Shown here: one piece after another, positions 50,544 through 61,897 of the stretch
Numbering within the stretch: position 1 is the first letter of the stretch
Layout of the letters: the number at the start of each line of letters is the position of its first letter
Origin: Folioceros fuciformis
Lineage: Eukaryota; Anthocerotophyta; Anthocerotopsida; Anthocerotales
Length of the DNA stretch: 64,000 bases
Direction: 5' to 3'
NCBI GenBank assembly: GCA_049999805.1
Contig: JBNGIO010006247.1
Coordinates: 240,498-304,497 of the forward strand
Position numbers and translations under genes: made by a program
Notes under the pieces: model-generated
Told to the model about the DNA's origin: nothing
Databases searched by the model: none
The model's input: only the letters and a program-made list of their open reading frames with translations

Positions 50544-50993
50544 ATGTCAACTCAGTATGGTGAGATTCAACGATGTGTGAACATGTTAGAGGCAGTTCAT
50601 GATGCAAGCAAGGATGTCAAGACCTATAGAACCCATTGTCACAAAATTGCCGAGGTTGTAGCCTTATACACAAATATTATTGTATCAGCAAATGACATTC
50701 TTCCTCATATGAACGATGACTTGAACTGTGGAGACGTTGTTCACCCACTGAACAATGCATTGGAGGATACATTGTCACTGCTTAGAAAATGTGCTCACAT
50801 GGGACCATTCCAAAAAATGGTGGACAACGGTGACATCAAGAAAAGGCTAGAACTCCTAGTTGGCTTACTTGAGAGAAGGTTTAGGGAGGTAGATAACTAC
50901 ATCAAACGCATAGGATTAGGAACATCACAAGACAACAAAATTGTTAAGCCCGAACCTTCCACCAAAGAAAACACTACAACAGAAGAACCTTGA
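50544..50993 (+). CDS. small stand-alone helical-bundle protein, HeLo/MLKL-NTD/MCAfunc-like
   Basis: A single-exon 149-residue ORF, almost all predicted helix, with AVHDASKDVKTYRTHCHKIA, LNNALEDTLSLLRKCAH and IKKRLELLVGLLERRFREVD, then a charged 25-residue tail. The layout (N-terminal helix with a Cys/His-containing turn, a mid pair of helices, a final helix with LLERRFREVDNYI) recalls the four-helix adaptor domain at the N-terminus of plant MLKL, RPW8-type and MCA proteins. No kinase, NB-ARC or PLAC8 part follows. Those domains oligomerise and can disrupt membranes in cell death, or mediate calcium signalling; nothing shows which applies here. It shares a short spacer with the SURP gene. The family call is by pattern and could be wrong. 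Confidence 0.5.
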   Translation: MSTQYGEIQRCVNMLEAVHDASKDVKTYRTHCHKIAEVVALYTNIIVSANDILPHMNDDLNCGDVVHPLNNALEDTLSLLRKCAHMGPFQKMVDNGDIKKRLELLVGLLERRFREVDNYIKRIGLGTSQDNKIVKPEPSTKENTTTEEP

Positions 50994-53773
50994 TTATGCA
51001 TTGAGCTGTTAAATACACGAAGCGGGTAGTTGTTCTCCTTCTCTAACCAGCATAATCATGGGTATTTATCATTTTGATTAAATTATTTCTTCTTGTTTTG
51101 TCTCAATTTATATAATCATTTTTCTAACCTGTAAGTTATTTCAATGTGCAGATGTATGTCAATGGCATAATTGTTGAACATGTGAGGTTTAAAATTATCA
51201 AGCTTTATAGCAATTTATCAAAAATAACTTGCTCACAATTGTGAAATATTTCCATGTGCTGTCCCTTTTGCACCACCCACTAATTTGAAGATTTCTTTCT
51301 TGGTTGTGTTATTTTTATTTTTTATACATCACTGAATTAATAAGTGAACATGTCATGCATAAATAAAGAATTCTTTTTTCATAAGTCACTAGTTTCTCCA
51401 ATATAGGATTACCATCATAAGCTATCATTTTTTCCACTTTAGTTAAGTATGTCATGTATTTCAAGCAATGAATTTTATTGTTAGGTTTTCAAGTATATGA
51501 AATAAATCTTGCAAGAATAAAAATCTAAACCACAATTCAAATAACTCCATATCTTATGCATATGTACTCAATTTAAAGTTCAAAAATATTTTTATCATAT
51601 TATTTAGTAATTTGAGAGCTTATTAATATTCTAAGTATATGGATAACTCTTATATTCTATTTAATCGGAGCAATAAACTTAATTAATAAACATACAGTTA
51701 CGGCACACAAGTGACTCCGGGACGCCATCGTAGACCCATATGGCATGACATATTTTTGTACTTGTGTCCGTTATGTCATGCATGGATTCTGTGGCTGGTT
51801 TTAGAGCTCGGTTGGGCGGACAAGGCTGGGTTTGAAAGGAGGACATGACAGGTTGGTGGTTTATCTGGTGCTTGGGAATCAGCTGGTTTTCGACATAAGC
51901 AGAACTCAAATCAGACACCTCAGCAACATCTGGTTTCTGTCCTGGCAAGAATTTTGTCAGTCGGGGTCGGAGTGCTGCTGCAACATAGGGTTGCCAGGCT
52001 GCCGCTTCTTCATGTCTATGCGACGGGGTGTCGGGATAGGCAACGCTGGCCAGCTGAGGTTACTTATGGGGGTGCAAAGTTACCTGTGAAGTATGTGGTG
52101 GACGGTGGTGTTTGTTGGGCTTAGATGCAATGACAATTCTGCTGGGAGCAGGTTGGGGATAAGACTTCGGCGGTTGTTGGTTGTGCAGAGGAAAGATTGA
52201 TGGAAAGTTGGGTGAAGCTGGAAGGGCTGGGCTGCCCTTGGGTGTTCCAGCGACCTCACCGAATTCAGCAGGGACTGACACTGCTGGTCCGGAATGAGTC
52301 ACAAGTGCCAGGGGCTGGCAGGGTGGAAAGGTCTGCTTCTCGTGTTGGCTTCAACACGAATGAAGACAGCGATGTGAAGAGCAGGCATGGGTCCGATCAC
52401 GATCATGGCGTAGCAAGGTTACGTCAAGGGTCAGGTGTGTCTGCAGCAGGTTAGGCATGATCTCTGGGAATGAAGGTCTGGAAATTGGTTTTCGGCCGGA
52501 CCTGGTTCTTTTTACAGGTGCACTGAAACGAGTTGTGCTGGCCGCATGGCAGGGAATGGGATGCGCCATTTGAAGGTTCGCTCTCGAGGAGGTGTGGAGG
52601 TCGAGGGTGTGGTTGCTCTTCAAAGTGCTTTAGAGGCTCAGAGGCGCTTGAGCTTAATGGTGAATTTGAGTTCAGAAAGCTCAAGTCTACGAAGGCTGGA
52701 CTGCTATGTTTACTGTGTAACGAAAAGCAGGGGATGATTTCGGGGAGGAGAAACATGCACTTCTGAAAAGCAGCAGTGACCTGATTTTTTGGCAATCAGT
52801 CATTGTTGGCAACCTCCACTGTTGCTGGGCAGCTGGACTTTACAAAGGGTACTTATGTTGTCGGAAGCAGCTCCTGGAGTGAAAGACCAGCCACAGGGCA
52901 GCAATGCAATCAGTGTATCATGTGTGTGTGTCACTGGCCAACGTGAGACGATATTTTCTTGGTAGGCCAGGCCGAAGATTTACAAAACAGCCCATGTCAA
53001 GATCCTGACAATGTTACTGCTCAGCTTCTTGAGTCAGTGGCATTATTGTCAGCTCATGCCTTCCATAATTTCGTTTATCGGCCCTAGTCTGGTTGACAAG
53101 AGTCGGACAGAGTCAGGAACATGTGGGATGTGGCATGTTAGATCACCTTCAGTACCAGCGGTGCATGGCTGTTGGCGGTGCTCCTCTTTTCAGTCACAAA
53201 CCAAGTTTAATCCTGGAGACCTCATTGGCCACTAGTAAGGGCCTCTTGTGGAATCTTTGATATGGATGAGCTTCAAGGATGGTGATGGATGGAAGTGGTA
53301 CTATGTTTGACTCCATATTTGTTCTTTCCTTTTTATCGCCTGCAGTTCTTTTATTTGGTATGAGAAACATGCTTGAGAGCCAAATGAGTGAAACAGAAAT
53401 GGCTTTTGGAGCTCAGGTGAGCTATTCCTTGATTTTTCTAGCACACAATGGGTCTCTTGGTAAAACTTGCTTCCATGCGGTTGTTGTGTATGTCTTCTAC
53501 TACAACTGGTTCCAAGACTACTTCTCTTAGATGCCATGTCGCAGATGTTGTGTATGTTTTCTACTAAAACTAGTTTGAGCACTCTTGTGCCGGATGCCAT
53601 GTTTATCAGAGTTTCAATAGTTGCACTTACACTACCACCATACTTTGGCTCACCCTATTAGGGGCATCGGTAACCTACTTATGTTTAAACTTACTTTTTT
53701 GTTATAAAATTTTAAATAACTTTGATGAGGTAAGTAGCATTGTTTGAAATAATTTGGTACACAATCCTAAGGT
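50994..53773. other. spacer, AT-rich to 51.7 kb then mixed; no recognised gene
   Basis: 50994-51680 is AT-rich. 51.7-53.6 kb has balanced composition and overlapping frames on both strands (for example minus 52060-52302 and 52451-52795), none with a recognisable domain. No splice-supported gene could be built. Confidence 0.4.
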
Positions 53774-53821
53774 GTGATAGGAACACTAAGTTGTTTCGTG
53801 ATAGGAACACTAAGTTGTTTC
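53774..53821 (+). repeat. 24-bp perfect tandem duplication
   Basis: Two identical adjacent copies of GTGATAGGAACACTAAG plus TTGTTTC. Confidence 0.95.
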
Positions 53822-54050
53822 AACTCATGAGGTGTAGGCTGCTCTTTTTCCACATAATCCCAAGGAATAAAATTAATATAGACTTTGTTTCACCTTTTTT
53901 GGTGTAAGTTGCCCCTTAATTACACAATGCCAAGAGCATGAAAGCAAAGAAGATTTGTTTTACCTCTCATTAGGTGTAGGTAGCCCCTTCACTACACTCA
54001 TCCCAAGGTGTAAAAGCAATGTAGATTTTTTTCACGTCATTAGGTGCTTC
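53822..54050 (+). repeat. degenerate ~80-bp tandem repeats
   Basis: Three diverged units each run GGTGTA(G/A)G(C/T)(T/A)GCCC, then ACA..AT(C/G)CCAAG, then AAAGCAA..AGA-TTT, then TTTCAC or TTTTACCT. Between units lie T-rich joins. No coding is apparent. Confidence 0.55.
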
Positions 54051-54585
54051 CAAGAACAACTTAAATTTGTTAGTAATATGCTAGTATGACATGGCATGTT
54101 AATTGAAGATCATCACAATGGGCCACATGTGGAAACTTGCACAAACAACGCAAAATCCCTAAGCAATTGATGAAAAGTCATAGTGAGTTGAAGTTCATTC
54201 TATTTATGCATAGAGTGCATGTTAAGCTGTGTTTTGGTAGAATCATTCAAGTAATGCAAGACCTTATAGATAGGGCCTCTCACATTAGTCCATTGTTCAT
54301 TTGCATTTAACTTATACATCAAGTACCAACTTAGACTCCTTTAAGACTTTTATCCACTCCCCTTCAATTTAGTTATGGGTATGTTGAAGAGTGCATGTGT
54401 TTGTTCTTGCATGGGACTCAAATCCACTAGCTTAAAGCAGTCTTAGATGTGCTAGACGAGCTCTTTTCTTTCAGTGGAAAGTTGACAAGCTCTTGTATTT
54501 GAGCAAGCAAACAAAAATCTTCAGTTGGTAAATCAAAGCATCTTTTGCAATTTTTTGCATAACAAGGGCCAAGTATAGACCCAAC

Positions 54586-54946
54586 GAGAATCTTGCAAGC
54601 TTGCAACACACACAAACCTTTAAAGTTGGTTACAAATCATGTGCCAAGCACAAGCCCAACTAGAATCTTGCAAGCTTGCAACACACACAAACCTTTAAAG
54701 TTGGTTGCAAATCATGTGCCAAGCACAAGCCCAACGAGANNNNNNNNNNTTCAAAGCTTGCAACACACACAAACCTTTAAAGTTGGTTGCAAATCAAAGG
54801 CCAAGCTTAGAGCCAAACAAGAATCTTGCAAGCTTATTACACACACAAAACTTTAAAGTTGGTTGTAAATGAAGGGCCAAACAAAGACCCAAGGAGAATC
54901 TTGCAAGCTTGTGATACACACAAAAGTTTAAAGTTGGTTGCAACTA
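54586..54946 (+). repeat. 75-bp tandem repeats, about five units, with a 10-N gap
   Basis: Units begin (G/T)AGAATCTTGCAAGCTTGCAA and contain CCTTTAAAGTTGGTT. The first two (54586-54660, 54661-54735) are almost identical; later ones diverge. Ten N at 54740-54749 lie in the third unit. As 75 is a multiple of three, one frame stays open, but I see no other evidence of a protein. Confidence 0.9.
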
Positions 54947-57158
54947 GCTGGAATGGACCAAATGACTTATGCTAAGAAGAAAAACAGATGACCCATCTCA
55001 TACAAGACACCAGGGTCTGGGTGCCGGTCCTGGCCCGGTTGCAGTGCAATGCCGGTTGCCAGTTACGCAACTGGCAAAGCAGAGGTACTGGTCAGCTGAG
55101 CAAGGTGGGCGGAGATTGAAGGCAGGGAGGGCATAACGGAGGAGGGTTGTTAACAGCGTTCCGACACGCCGTGAGGCGAGATTTGGTTGGGGGCGGCGAG
55201 GCGCATGCTGCCAAAAACGGCGTACAGTATGTATGTAGGCGCAGTCAGATACATTTACATACATCAGATATGTCGGCGAAATCCGAGGGAGACGCGTATT
55301 GTAGACAAGTAGGGCAGTGAGGCAGAGAGGCCCCACCGACTGCAAGCCCGGGCCCTGGGGGCGGCGCGGGGCTGGAGTGGAGTGATCGATTGCGGGCCTC
55401 CTTCCCCGAAGCTGCGAGTGTGGGCCCGGGCTCACCGGCCGGTGCCGGTGCCGGTCTCGGTGTCCGTCCAGTCTCCACCTTCCCTTTTACGTACAGTACA
55501 GTATTCCCGTTCTCGCGGCACGGAACGGGGGTGTGAGGGCCGGGGCCAGGCGATGCGCTCTGAATCCGTGGCGAATCCGGCGAATCTTGACCGCCGTAGC
55601 TGAGCGGCGCGTCTCCCGAGGCGCCGTGGCCCGGGCCCCGGGGCCCCAGCTTCGGCCGTGCCCGGGCCTGGCAGTGGCAGTGGCAGTGGCAGTGGCTGTG
55701 GTAGTGTGACAGTGGCAGGCCCCTTCCTTTTGAGACGCGCGTCTCCATGAAAAATGCCTCGTGTGGTTCCATGGGACCCTCCCGGCCCCGGCCCCGGCCC
55801 CGGCTGCTTTTCCGTTCGACGGCTCACAGCTCTCTCTTCAGGAGCGCAGGCGGAGGCGGAGGCGGAGGAGCAGGCAGCGCATGCAAGCTCCAGGCAAGGC
55901 ATCGCGTAAAGGACCGGCTCCAACAAAAGCCCTTTAAGCTAATAGGTTATGAGATGCGCGTCATGGTGACCGCCTCAAATGCGCAGCTCGCACTTTACCG
56001 AGATCCGGGAAACAAAAACTGTACAAAGGCCTGGAGACCTTACGTGCCGGCGAGCTCTGTATGAAGGAAGGAAGGAAGGAAGAAAGGAAGGAAGACAGGA
56101 AGAGCAGGCTCCGCCACCTTCGAGCCCTGCTTCACGTTCTACGAAACCGAAGGTGGGTTGCGGGATCCAGGCATGTTATTCTGGGGAGATTGTCCTGTCG
56201 GGGAATTTGGGCCCGAATTTTCAGTGGCTTTGGAATTCTTCCGTGTCGGGCAAATACACATGTCAAGCACCGAGCCTCACACGAGAAAGGGGTGAAGAGG
56301 AGGGGCGGAACGGAACGTAACGGGACGGAACGGGACGGGACGGGACGGGACCGGGGNNNNNNNNNNNNNNNNNNNNNNNNNNNNNNNNNNNNNNNNNNNN
56401 NNNNNNNNNNNNNNNNNNNNNNNNNNNNNNNNNNNNNNNNNNNNNNNNNNNNNNNNCCGGTACTGTTTGTGGTGCGCGCCGTTCCGAGGTTCCTCTCTCG
56501 CTTGGCAGTTGGAGCATTAATATTCCGGCCCCGCCTCTTGCGATTAAGTATTTGTTTTCCGTGCCTTCCTTAAACTGCCTTCATGCCCAGCCTACCGATT
56601 CATTGCTGGCCTCTGATTATCTGCTCCCCGCTGTGGCAACTTGGTAAGGCAAGGCAGGCCTCGCAGTCCAAATTTGCTTCTGCTCCCACAGCGAGTGCGG
56701 CTGCCTCTTGCGTCTCGGGTCGCTCTGCTGCTGCCGCGCTGCGGTTGGGAAGGCGTCAATTCGTGGCGGCTCGGTACGATCGTGACCGGAATTGGCCGCG
56801 GCAGTGCTGGCGTGAGGTGGAGAACTTGGAGGTGAGGAGGCGAGGCTTGGCTTGGCGGAGGGAAGGGGCTGCCGGTGCCAATGGATCTTCAATTTTCCGG
56901 GACAGAGGAAGCCCGGGGTTTGTGGGGGAGCTCGGTTATGAGGATTGCCAGCTTCGGTCCTTGACGCGTGCGCTTCCGACAAGGCAGATTGCGTCTTTGT
57001 GCTATTTGCTGTTCCCGCTGCAGGATAGTGTATCTCTAGGGCCGCTCTTGGAAGCGCAGTAAGGGCAAGGGCCGGCACGGCACGCCGCGCCACGGCACGG
57101 CCCTTGTCTCCCCTTACCTGCTGCTGCTCCTGCCGCACTTCTCACTCTTGCCTCTGAG
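54947..57158. other. GC-rich spacer with simple repeats and 100-N gap
   Basis: Contains GGCCCC repeats (about 55783-55803), GGCAGT repeats (about 55672-55695), GAAG/GGAA repeats (about 56063-56098) and GGGAC repeats (about 56320-56356) that run directly into 100 N at 56357-56456. The gap is probably caused by the GGGAC repeat. 56.5-57.15 kb is likely promoter and leader of the next gene. No recognised coding region. Confidence 0.5.
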
Positions 57159-57807
57159 ATGTCCAGCGAGGGCTCCCAGCCGCGTGGTACGGAGAAGGAT
57201 GTTTCCTACTCCTACATTCTCATGGTGAGCTGATTTTGTTGCCGGGACCGTGGGAAATCCGACAGGTCTGGTCTGTTAAATTGTTTGTTTCATGGCGGGA
57301 GTCGGCGCTTTTCTGAATCTGCTCTCGGAGATCTCATGTCGTGTCTGCTTCCTGGATTCCAGGTCCAACATCTAATTGAGAGATGTTTGAAGCTCTATAT
57401 GGACCGTGATGACTGCGTGGACGCCCTGGAGAAGTATGCTCATGTGAAGCCTGTCATAACTTTGACTGGTACGGCACGTATTTCACCTCCACCTTCTCTC
57501 CTTGTTTGCTTACACATCCGCGTTGCATCAATTGCGCGCCTCCTCATCTCCTCGCACGCCAATGCTGCCGGCTTTTCTTTCCCATTTCTTAAGCATGCTG
57601 CTGCTCCCTCCTAACGTGGATCGTTGGGCTCGCTCGCCATCAGTTTGGAAGGAGCTGGAGAAGGAGAACAAAGATTTCTTCTTGGCCTACTCGCAGCAGC
57701 TTGCTGACACGGAGGCCAGAGCATTCAACCAAGCTCTTGAGGAAGCAACCTCCAAGCTCTGTCGACAGAAGCTCGACGAGTGTGCAGAGATTCTCAAGGA
57801 CCTGTGA
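57159..57807 (+). CDS. plant-specific small protein, A_thal_3526 / TIGR01589 family
   Basis: Three exons in phase, 57159-57224, 57363-57468 and 57644-57807, give 111 residues. The family core is clear: VQHLIERCLKLYMDRDDCVD, ALEKYAHVKPVITLTVWKEL and EKENKDFFLAYSQ. These match the plant-only domain of unknown function that runs from a (I/V)Q-LIE-CL start to VWKELEKEN-FF. The C-terminal 30 residues form a charged helix ending EILKDL. No signal peptide or membrane segment. Function is unknown in the family. The exon 2/3 junction splits the Val codon of VWKEL. Confidence 0.88.
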
Positions 57808-59535
57808 CCACATCAGTGCTCAAGCCCGATGTCGACGCTGCTTCCATTCTGTCTCTACCTGTATCGCCAAGGACATTCTAGCTCTTTCCAAACACGCATC
57901 TGGATGTGACATGTCTATTAGGTGTCGGTTGGCTGCCCTCCCTTCGTCAAGCAGAGTCTCATGGAGTAGTTGTTGGGGTGAGCAGCATTGTCACGCCACC
58001 GTCCGTTGAGGGCCACCGCTGTCACCCATACGCTGAGTATGTATAGGGGAATCTTATTGAGCGGTCCTGGATCTCATGGAACCTTGTCTGGCCATGTCTT
58101 TGTCGACACGGTGGTGGGAATATCTCTGCCTCACCATCGTATGCCGCCAAGTTGCTCTTGGACGGAACAGATCACAACTTCATGGTGTTCCATTTCTGTC
58201 CAAGACCTCTACCGGTACGCAGAAGGTCAAACCGAGTTTGCCAAACTATTTACGATTCTATGCCAATAAAACTGTTCGGCTTATGCAATAAAAGATGAAC
58301 CACGAGGCGACGGCGGCGAAGGCGCTTCATGCTTCAAACAAACCGCACGCCACCAAACCTGGAAACCAAGTACGTGGGAAGAACGCCGTATGTACTGTAT
58401 ACGAGCTTTATTCTCTCCTGTGTATTTATTTTTCCTCTTGTTTGAATTATAAGTTAATATTTTATTTTTCTTATGATATGAAGTATTTTGACTTGATAAA
58501 TAGTAGGTTCTTATACACAAAATAATATCTGAGAATTTGATTTTGAAACAAAGAACTAAGACCATACACTTTTGGAGTCATTCAAGCAAAATATTTACTG
58601 TTAAGATCTTTTGGCATATAGTATCGAATCCTATAGTTTGGGCCCCCCTAAGATTGGGTTTCATTTGGATTTTATTTTTATCCAAAATAACATATAATTA
58701 TTCATAGTTATTTTATTGTAAGTAATATAGAATGTTAATAAAAAATAAAGTACATATAAAAAGTATGGATAGATTTTATCATTTAAAATTATAACAAGCT
58801 TGGGACCATAATAAAGTAGAGAACAACGGTGCATAGCTTGGTGTTGGTTCATAGGATTTCCTTTGCTTCCACTAATTTTCTCCATGACGTGGAGTGGACA
58901 TCTCGCAAAACCGAACACCAAACATAGCTAAACCACTTCGTTTCGGATTAAAATTGATAACAGACAAATCAAATGTTAGTAAACCCTCCGTACTGATGAA
59001 TCGATACACATCTCTAGCAGAAGTACATTTAGTCTTCGAGCGAACGCATCCCAAGGTGGGTTCGGATAAGCACAGCGTCATCTGTACAAGCACACCCACT
59101 AAACTTCTGGTGGGGAGAGACGGAGAGAATGGAACGTCTCGTCTCTTGGGAAGCGAAGAATTTACTTCCTCAAACTTCCGACCTGACAGCCCGAAGAAAC
59201 AGCCTACTACCTTGACAGTTATCCCCTCTTTACAGAATCCATGAAAGAAGTAATCGCTGCTAAAAAAATGTCAGATACACATGCAACTTTCTTGCACGGC
59301 ATTTCATGCGCAGACCGTCAGCCCCCACCAGGCCCCCTAGCAGGCGTCACACTACAGTGGAAGAATGGTCAAGTGAATATTCCCCGTGTGCTCAATATCA
59401 ACCCGATCAAGCTGATGGCAGAGATCCGTCTCTTAGCTGGAAAAACCTTGCCCACTCATGTATGACAACCTCCACCAAGTGTCAAAGGAACCCAGGCAAA
59501 CCAAGTCGGCTGCAGACAAAACGGCGCACAGTGTT
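57808..59535. other. 3' flank and AT-rich spacer
   Basis: 57.8-58.3 kb is the 3' region of the A_thal_3526 gene. 58.4-58.8 kb is AT-rich. A 116-codon plus-strand frame at 58894-59244 has no domain I recognise and overlaps a minus-strand frame, so I do not call it a gene. Confidence 0.45.
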
Positions 59536-59618
59536 CCTATTTTGTTTTTCCAGGCAAGGTGAGCATGTTCTTCCTGACAGGATGAACATGCTCACCTTGC
59601 CTGGAAAAACAAAATAGG
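59536..59618. repeat. perfect 35-bp inverted repeat with 13-nt loop
   Basis: The left arm 59536-59570 starts CCTATTTTG and ends GAGCATGTTC. The loop is 59571-59583. The right arm 59584-59618 is its exact reverse complement. Perfect pairing over 35 bp by chance is most unlikely. Confidence 0.97.
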
Positions 59619-59783
59619 ATGGGACGCCTTTCACCTGATGCGCCCATCACGGTCCAAGGTCAGCTGCTAACACATCATTCCTCGTTATCTCCCTTGACAT
59701 ATAACCCATTTGGCAATGTTGCGATGCCACATGTCAACTCTACCCTTTGCCGGAAAAACAAACGCACATGCCACTGTTCTAAA

Positions 59784-60617
59784 GTGCTCACCAAAACCAT
59801 ACAGCAGCAAACAATCTGCCTCCAAACGTTTTGAATGCGTGATCTCCATAGCCAAATGTCGTGACTGACATCATTGTACCATAGAAAACATCTATCCAAT
59901 TGAGTCCGTTCAACTTGAGCATTACCAGAGTACCCACAGCAAAGCACAAGCACACTGTGCCGATGGCTAGCCCGACCTGCACAGGTTTCAAACTCTGTCT
60001 GCATCAGTGAAAAACCCACAAAAATCCAAACACCTCGCAAACTATTGCTGATGCTAGAGTACTCCCTTCATCCGGCAGCGCATTCTACCCTTCTTTTAGT
60101 TCATGACATACTTACTGTCCCGCTGTCTGATGATGTCCTCTCGATGTCACTCAACAAGACAGTCTCTTGTTTATTCAACACAAACGTTAAGAGGCCACTT
60201 AAAAGGGTGTCCAAGAAGGCCACTCCAAAGATGACAAACAGGCTCGCAAGTTAAATTGGCGGAGCTCGTAAGGGGAACAATGTCCCTATACCCAATCGTA
60301 CACATGGTGACCACGCAAAAGTATAGTCCGTCCAGGAAGCCCGTTGGTACAGGGAATTCCGCTTCCTTCCATGCAAAAATGGCGATGCCTATAGCTAAGT
60401 ATATCAGAAGTCCCATCCTGGCTTGTAGGACAAAAGACGAAGCTGTTTGAAGATTGGGCCTGTTGGATATGTCCTTCCTGGACGGTCCCATCGAGTGCAG
60501 CACACCGCCAGGACAGGTGTCGGCTCTGTTCAAGCACTTTTCCCTGTAAGGCAACCGCTCCATGGCATCCGCCAGCTGCAAAAGAATGTCATGCTCTTGG
60601 GATCTACTGTCTCCCAA
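59784..60617 (-). pseudogene. two-pore potassium channel (TPK) remnant
   Basis: The minus strand encodes a first pore unit at about 60115-60617 (membrane helix GLLIYLAIGIAIFAW, then LDGLYFCVVTMCTIGYRDIV). A second follows at about 59784-60000 (LAIGTVCLCFAVGTLVML, then MMSVTTFGYGDHAFKTFGGR) after a GTAAGT donor and an intron of about 110 bp. Plant TPKs place two such units per chain in the tonoplast. Here the first selectivity filter reads GYRD, not GYGD. Just after it the frame slips by one base: the expected helix LFVIFGVAFLDTLLSGLLTF is in another frame. The C-terminal EF-hands are not seen before the fold-back at 59.6 kb. The upstream start is unclear. I call it a broken gene, though a sequencing indel could explain the frame. 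Confidence 0.72.
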
Positions 60618-61257
60618 CGAAGATTCAACAACTGCGGCATCATCATCTCATATAGGCTGCTCCAACGAGCTCCAGGTCATCGATTCCGGACATCACATGG
60701 CTCGGCAATAAAGGCTCGGCCCCACCGACTTGTACGTTGTCCTCGGGGAGGACAACGCCCTTCCCTCCAAGGAATCATCTTTCTCAGGCAGCAGCCTGTC
60801 CTCTAGAGTTTGGAAGAGCCGAGGCCCCCTGTCAAATCATGGCCTCGGGCTCATCCGCAGCAGTGGATACGGCATGTCCGGATGACTCCTCGATCGCTGC
60901 CTGCACTCCAGAATTATTCAAGGCAAGCGACGGATACCACCTGAACTCGCGAAAGCGGCACGAGCATAACTGTCATGTTGCATGAAGGCTCACAGCACGG
61001 GGAGAAAAACGTAACCTACGTAAGCCTCAGGAGGACGAGACAACCATTAGAGAGAGCAGCTTCCCGTATTCGCCCTGCCTCCGTTTCAAACTTATACCGC
61101 TGGGTACCGTGCACCTCTTATTTGACGACCTTCGAGAAAGAGGGCATACGAGAGAGCAGTTCTGAATTTTTCCTTGTTCTTGCAGACGACTGTCCTTGCG
61201 CTTCGTGCCCATCCAAGTCCCACATCCCTACGTGCAAGCCACCCGAGTAGTCGCGTC
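60618..61257. other. spacer; 5' flank of the channel remnant
   Basis: No recognised gene. The left part may hold the channel's former N-terminal coding region on the minus strand, but no conserved motif confirms it. Confidence 0.4.
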
Positions 61258-61505
61258 TATGGCAGCAAGCCTGGTCTTCAATCCTCAGCTCCGAGTACGT
61301 GTTGCCTGTCCCCACCCGATTTCGTAATGCTTCGCCGACTATGGCAGCAAGCTTGGTCTTCAATCCTAAGCTCCGAGACGTGTTGTCTGTTCCAACCCGA
61401 TTTTTCTAATGCCGTGCGGCCTATGGCAGCAAGCGTGGTCTTCAATCCTAAGCTATGCGACGTTGTCTGTTCCCACCCGATTTTCCGGATGCTGCGCTAT
61501 GTCGT
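61258..61505 (+). repeat. three 82-bp tandem repeats
   Basis: Units start TATGGCAGCAAGC(C/T/G)TGG at 61258, 61340 and 61422 and contain CTTCAATCCT(C/A)AGCT and (C/A)CCCGATTT. Copies two and three are more alike than copy one. The array lies 400 bp before the ORF at 61898, perhaps in its leader or promoter. Confidence 0.88.
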
Positions 61506-61897
61506 GTCGCGTCGCGTTCATGGATAAGTGTTTTTTATTTTCCCTTTGTTGGTCGCACATTTACGCGTTTCTGCGTCGTGCGGGCTGGGAGTCCTATAAG
61601 TAGCACTTGTAACTGCAGTGTACAATACATCGTTGGCAACATCTTTACACTCTGTTTTGTGTAGGACTTCAATTGTAGACGTGCCTGTATGTGTCATTTG
61701 ACATTCTTGCATGTTGCTCTTCCGCTGCCGGTGTGGAATTCGAAATACGGGTCGTCCTGGCGGAAGGGAGTTAAGTAGTATATAACGCCTCCGTACTTGT
61801 GTGCTGTGTGCGAATGTAGTACATTCAAGGCTGCCTATAGGGTGACAAACTGCTTGCAATTTTATCTGCAGTGGAGGGAGTTTGTGAAGTCCGCGAT

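Noticed and set aside
54593-54856. 87-codon plus-strand frame with NTHKPLKLV repeats
   Set aside because: Result of a 75-bp tandem repeat plus a 10-N gap; no start context or domain.
58894-59244. 116-codon plus-strand frame
   Set aside because: No recognisable domain, overlaps a 75-codon minus-strand frame, and sits at an AT-rich border; not enough to call a gene.
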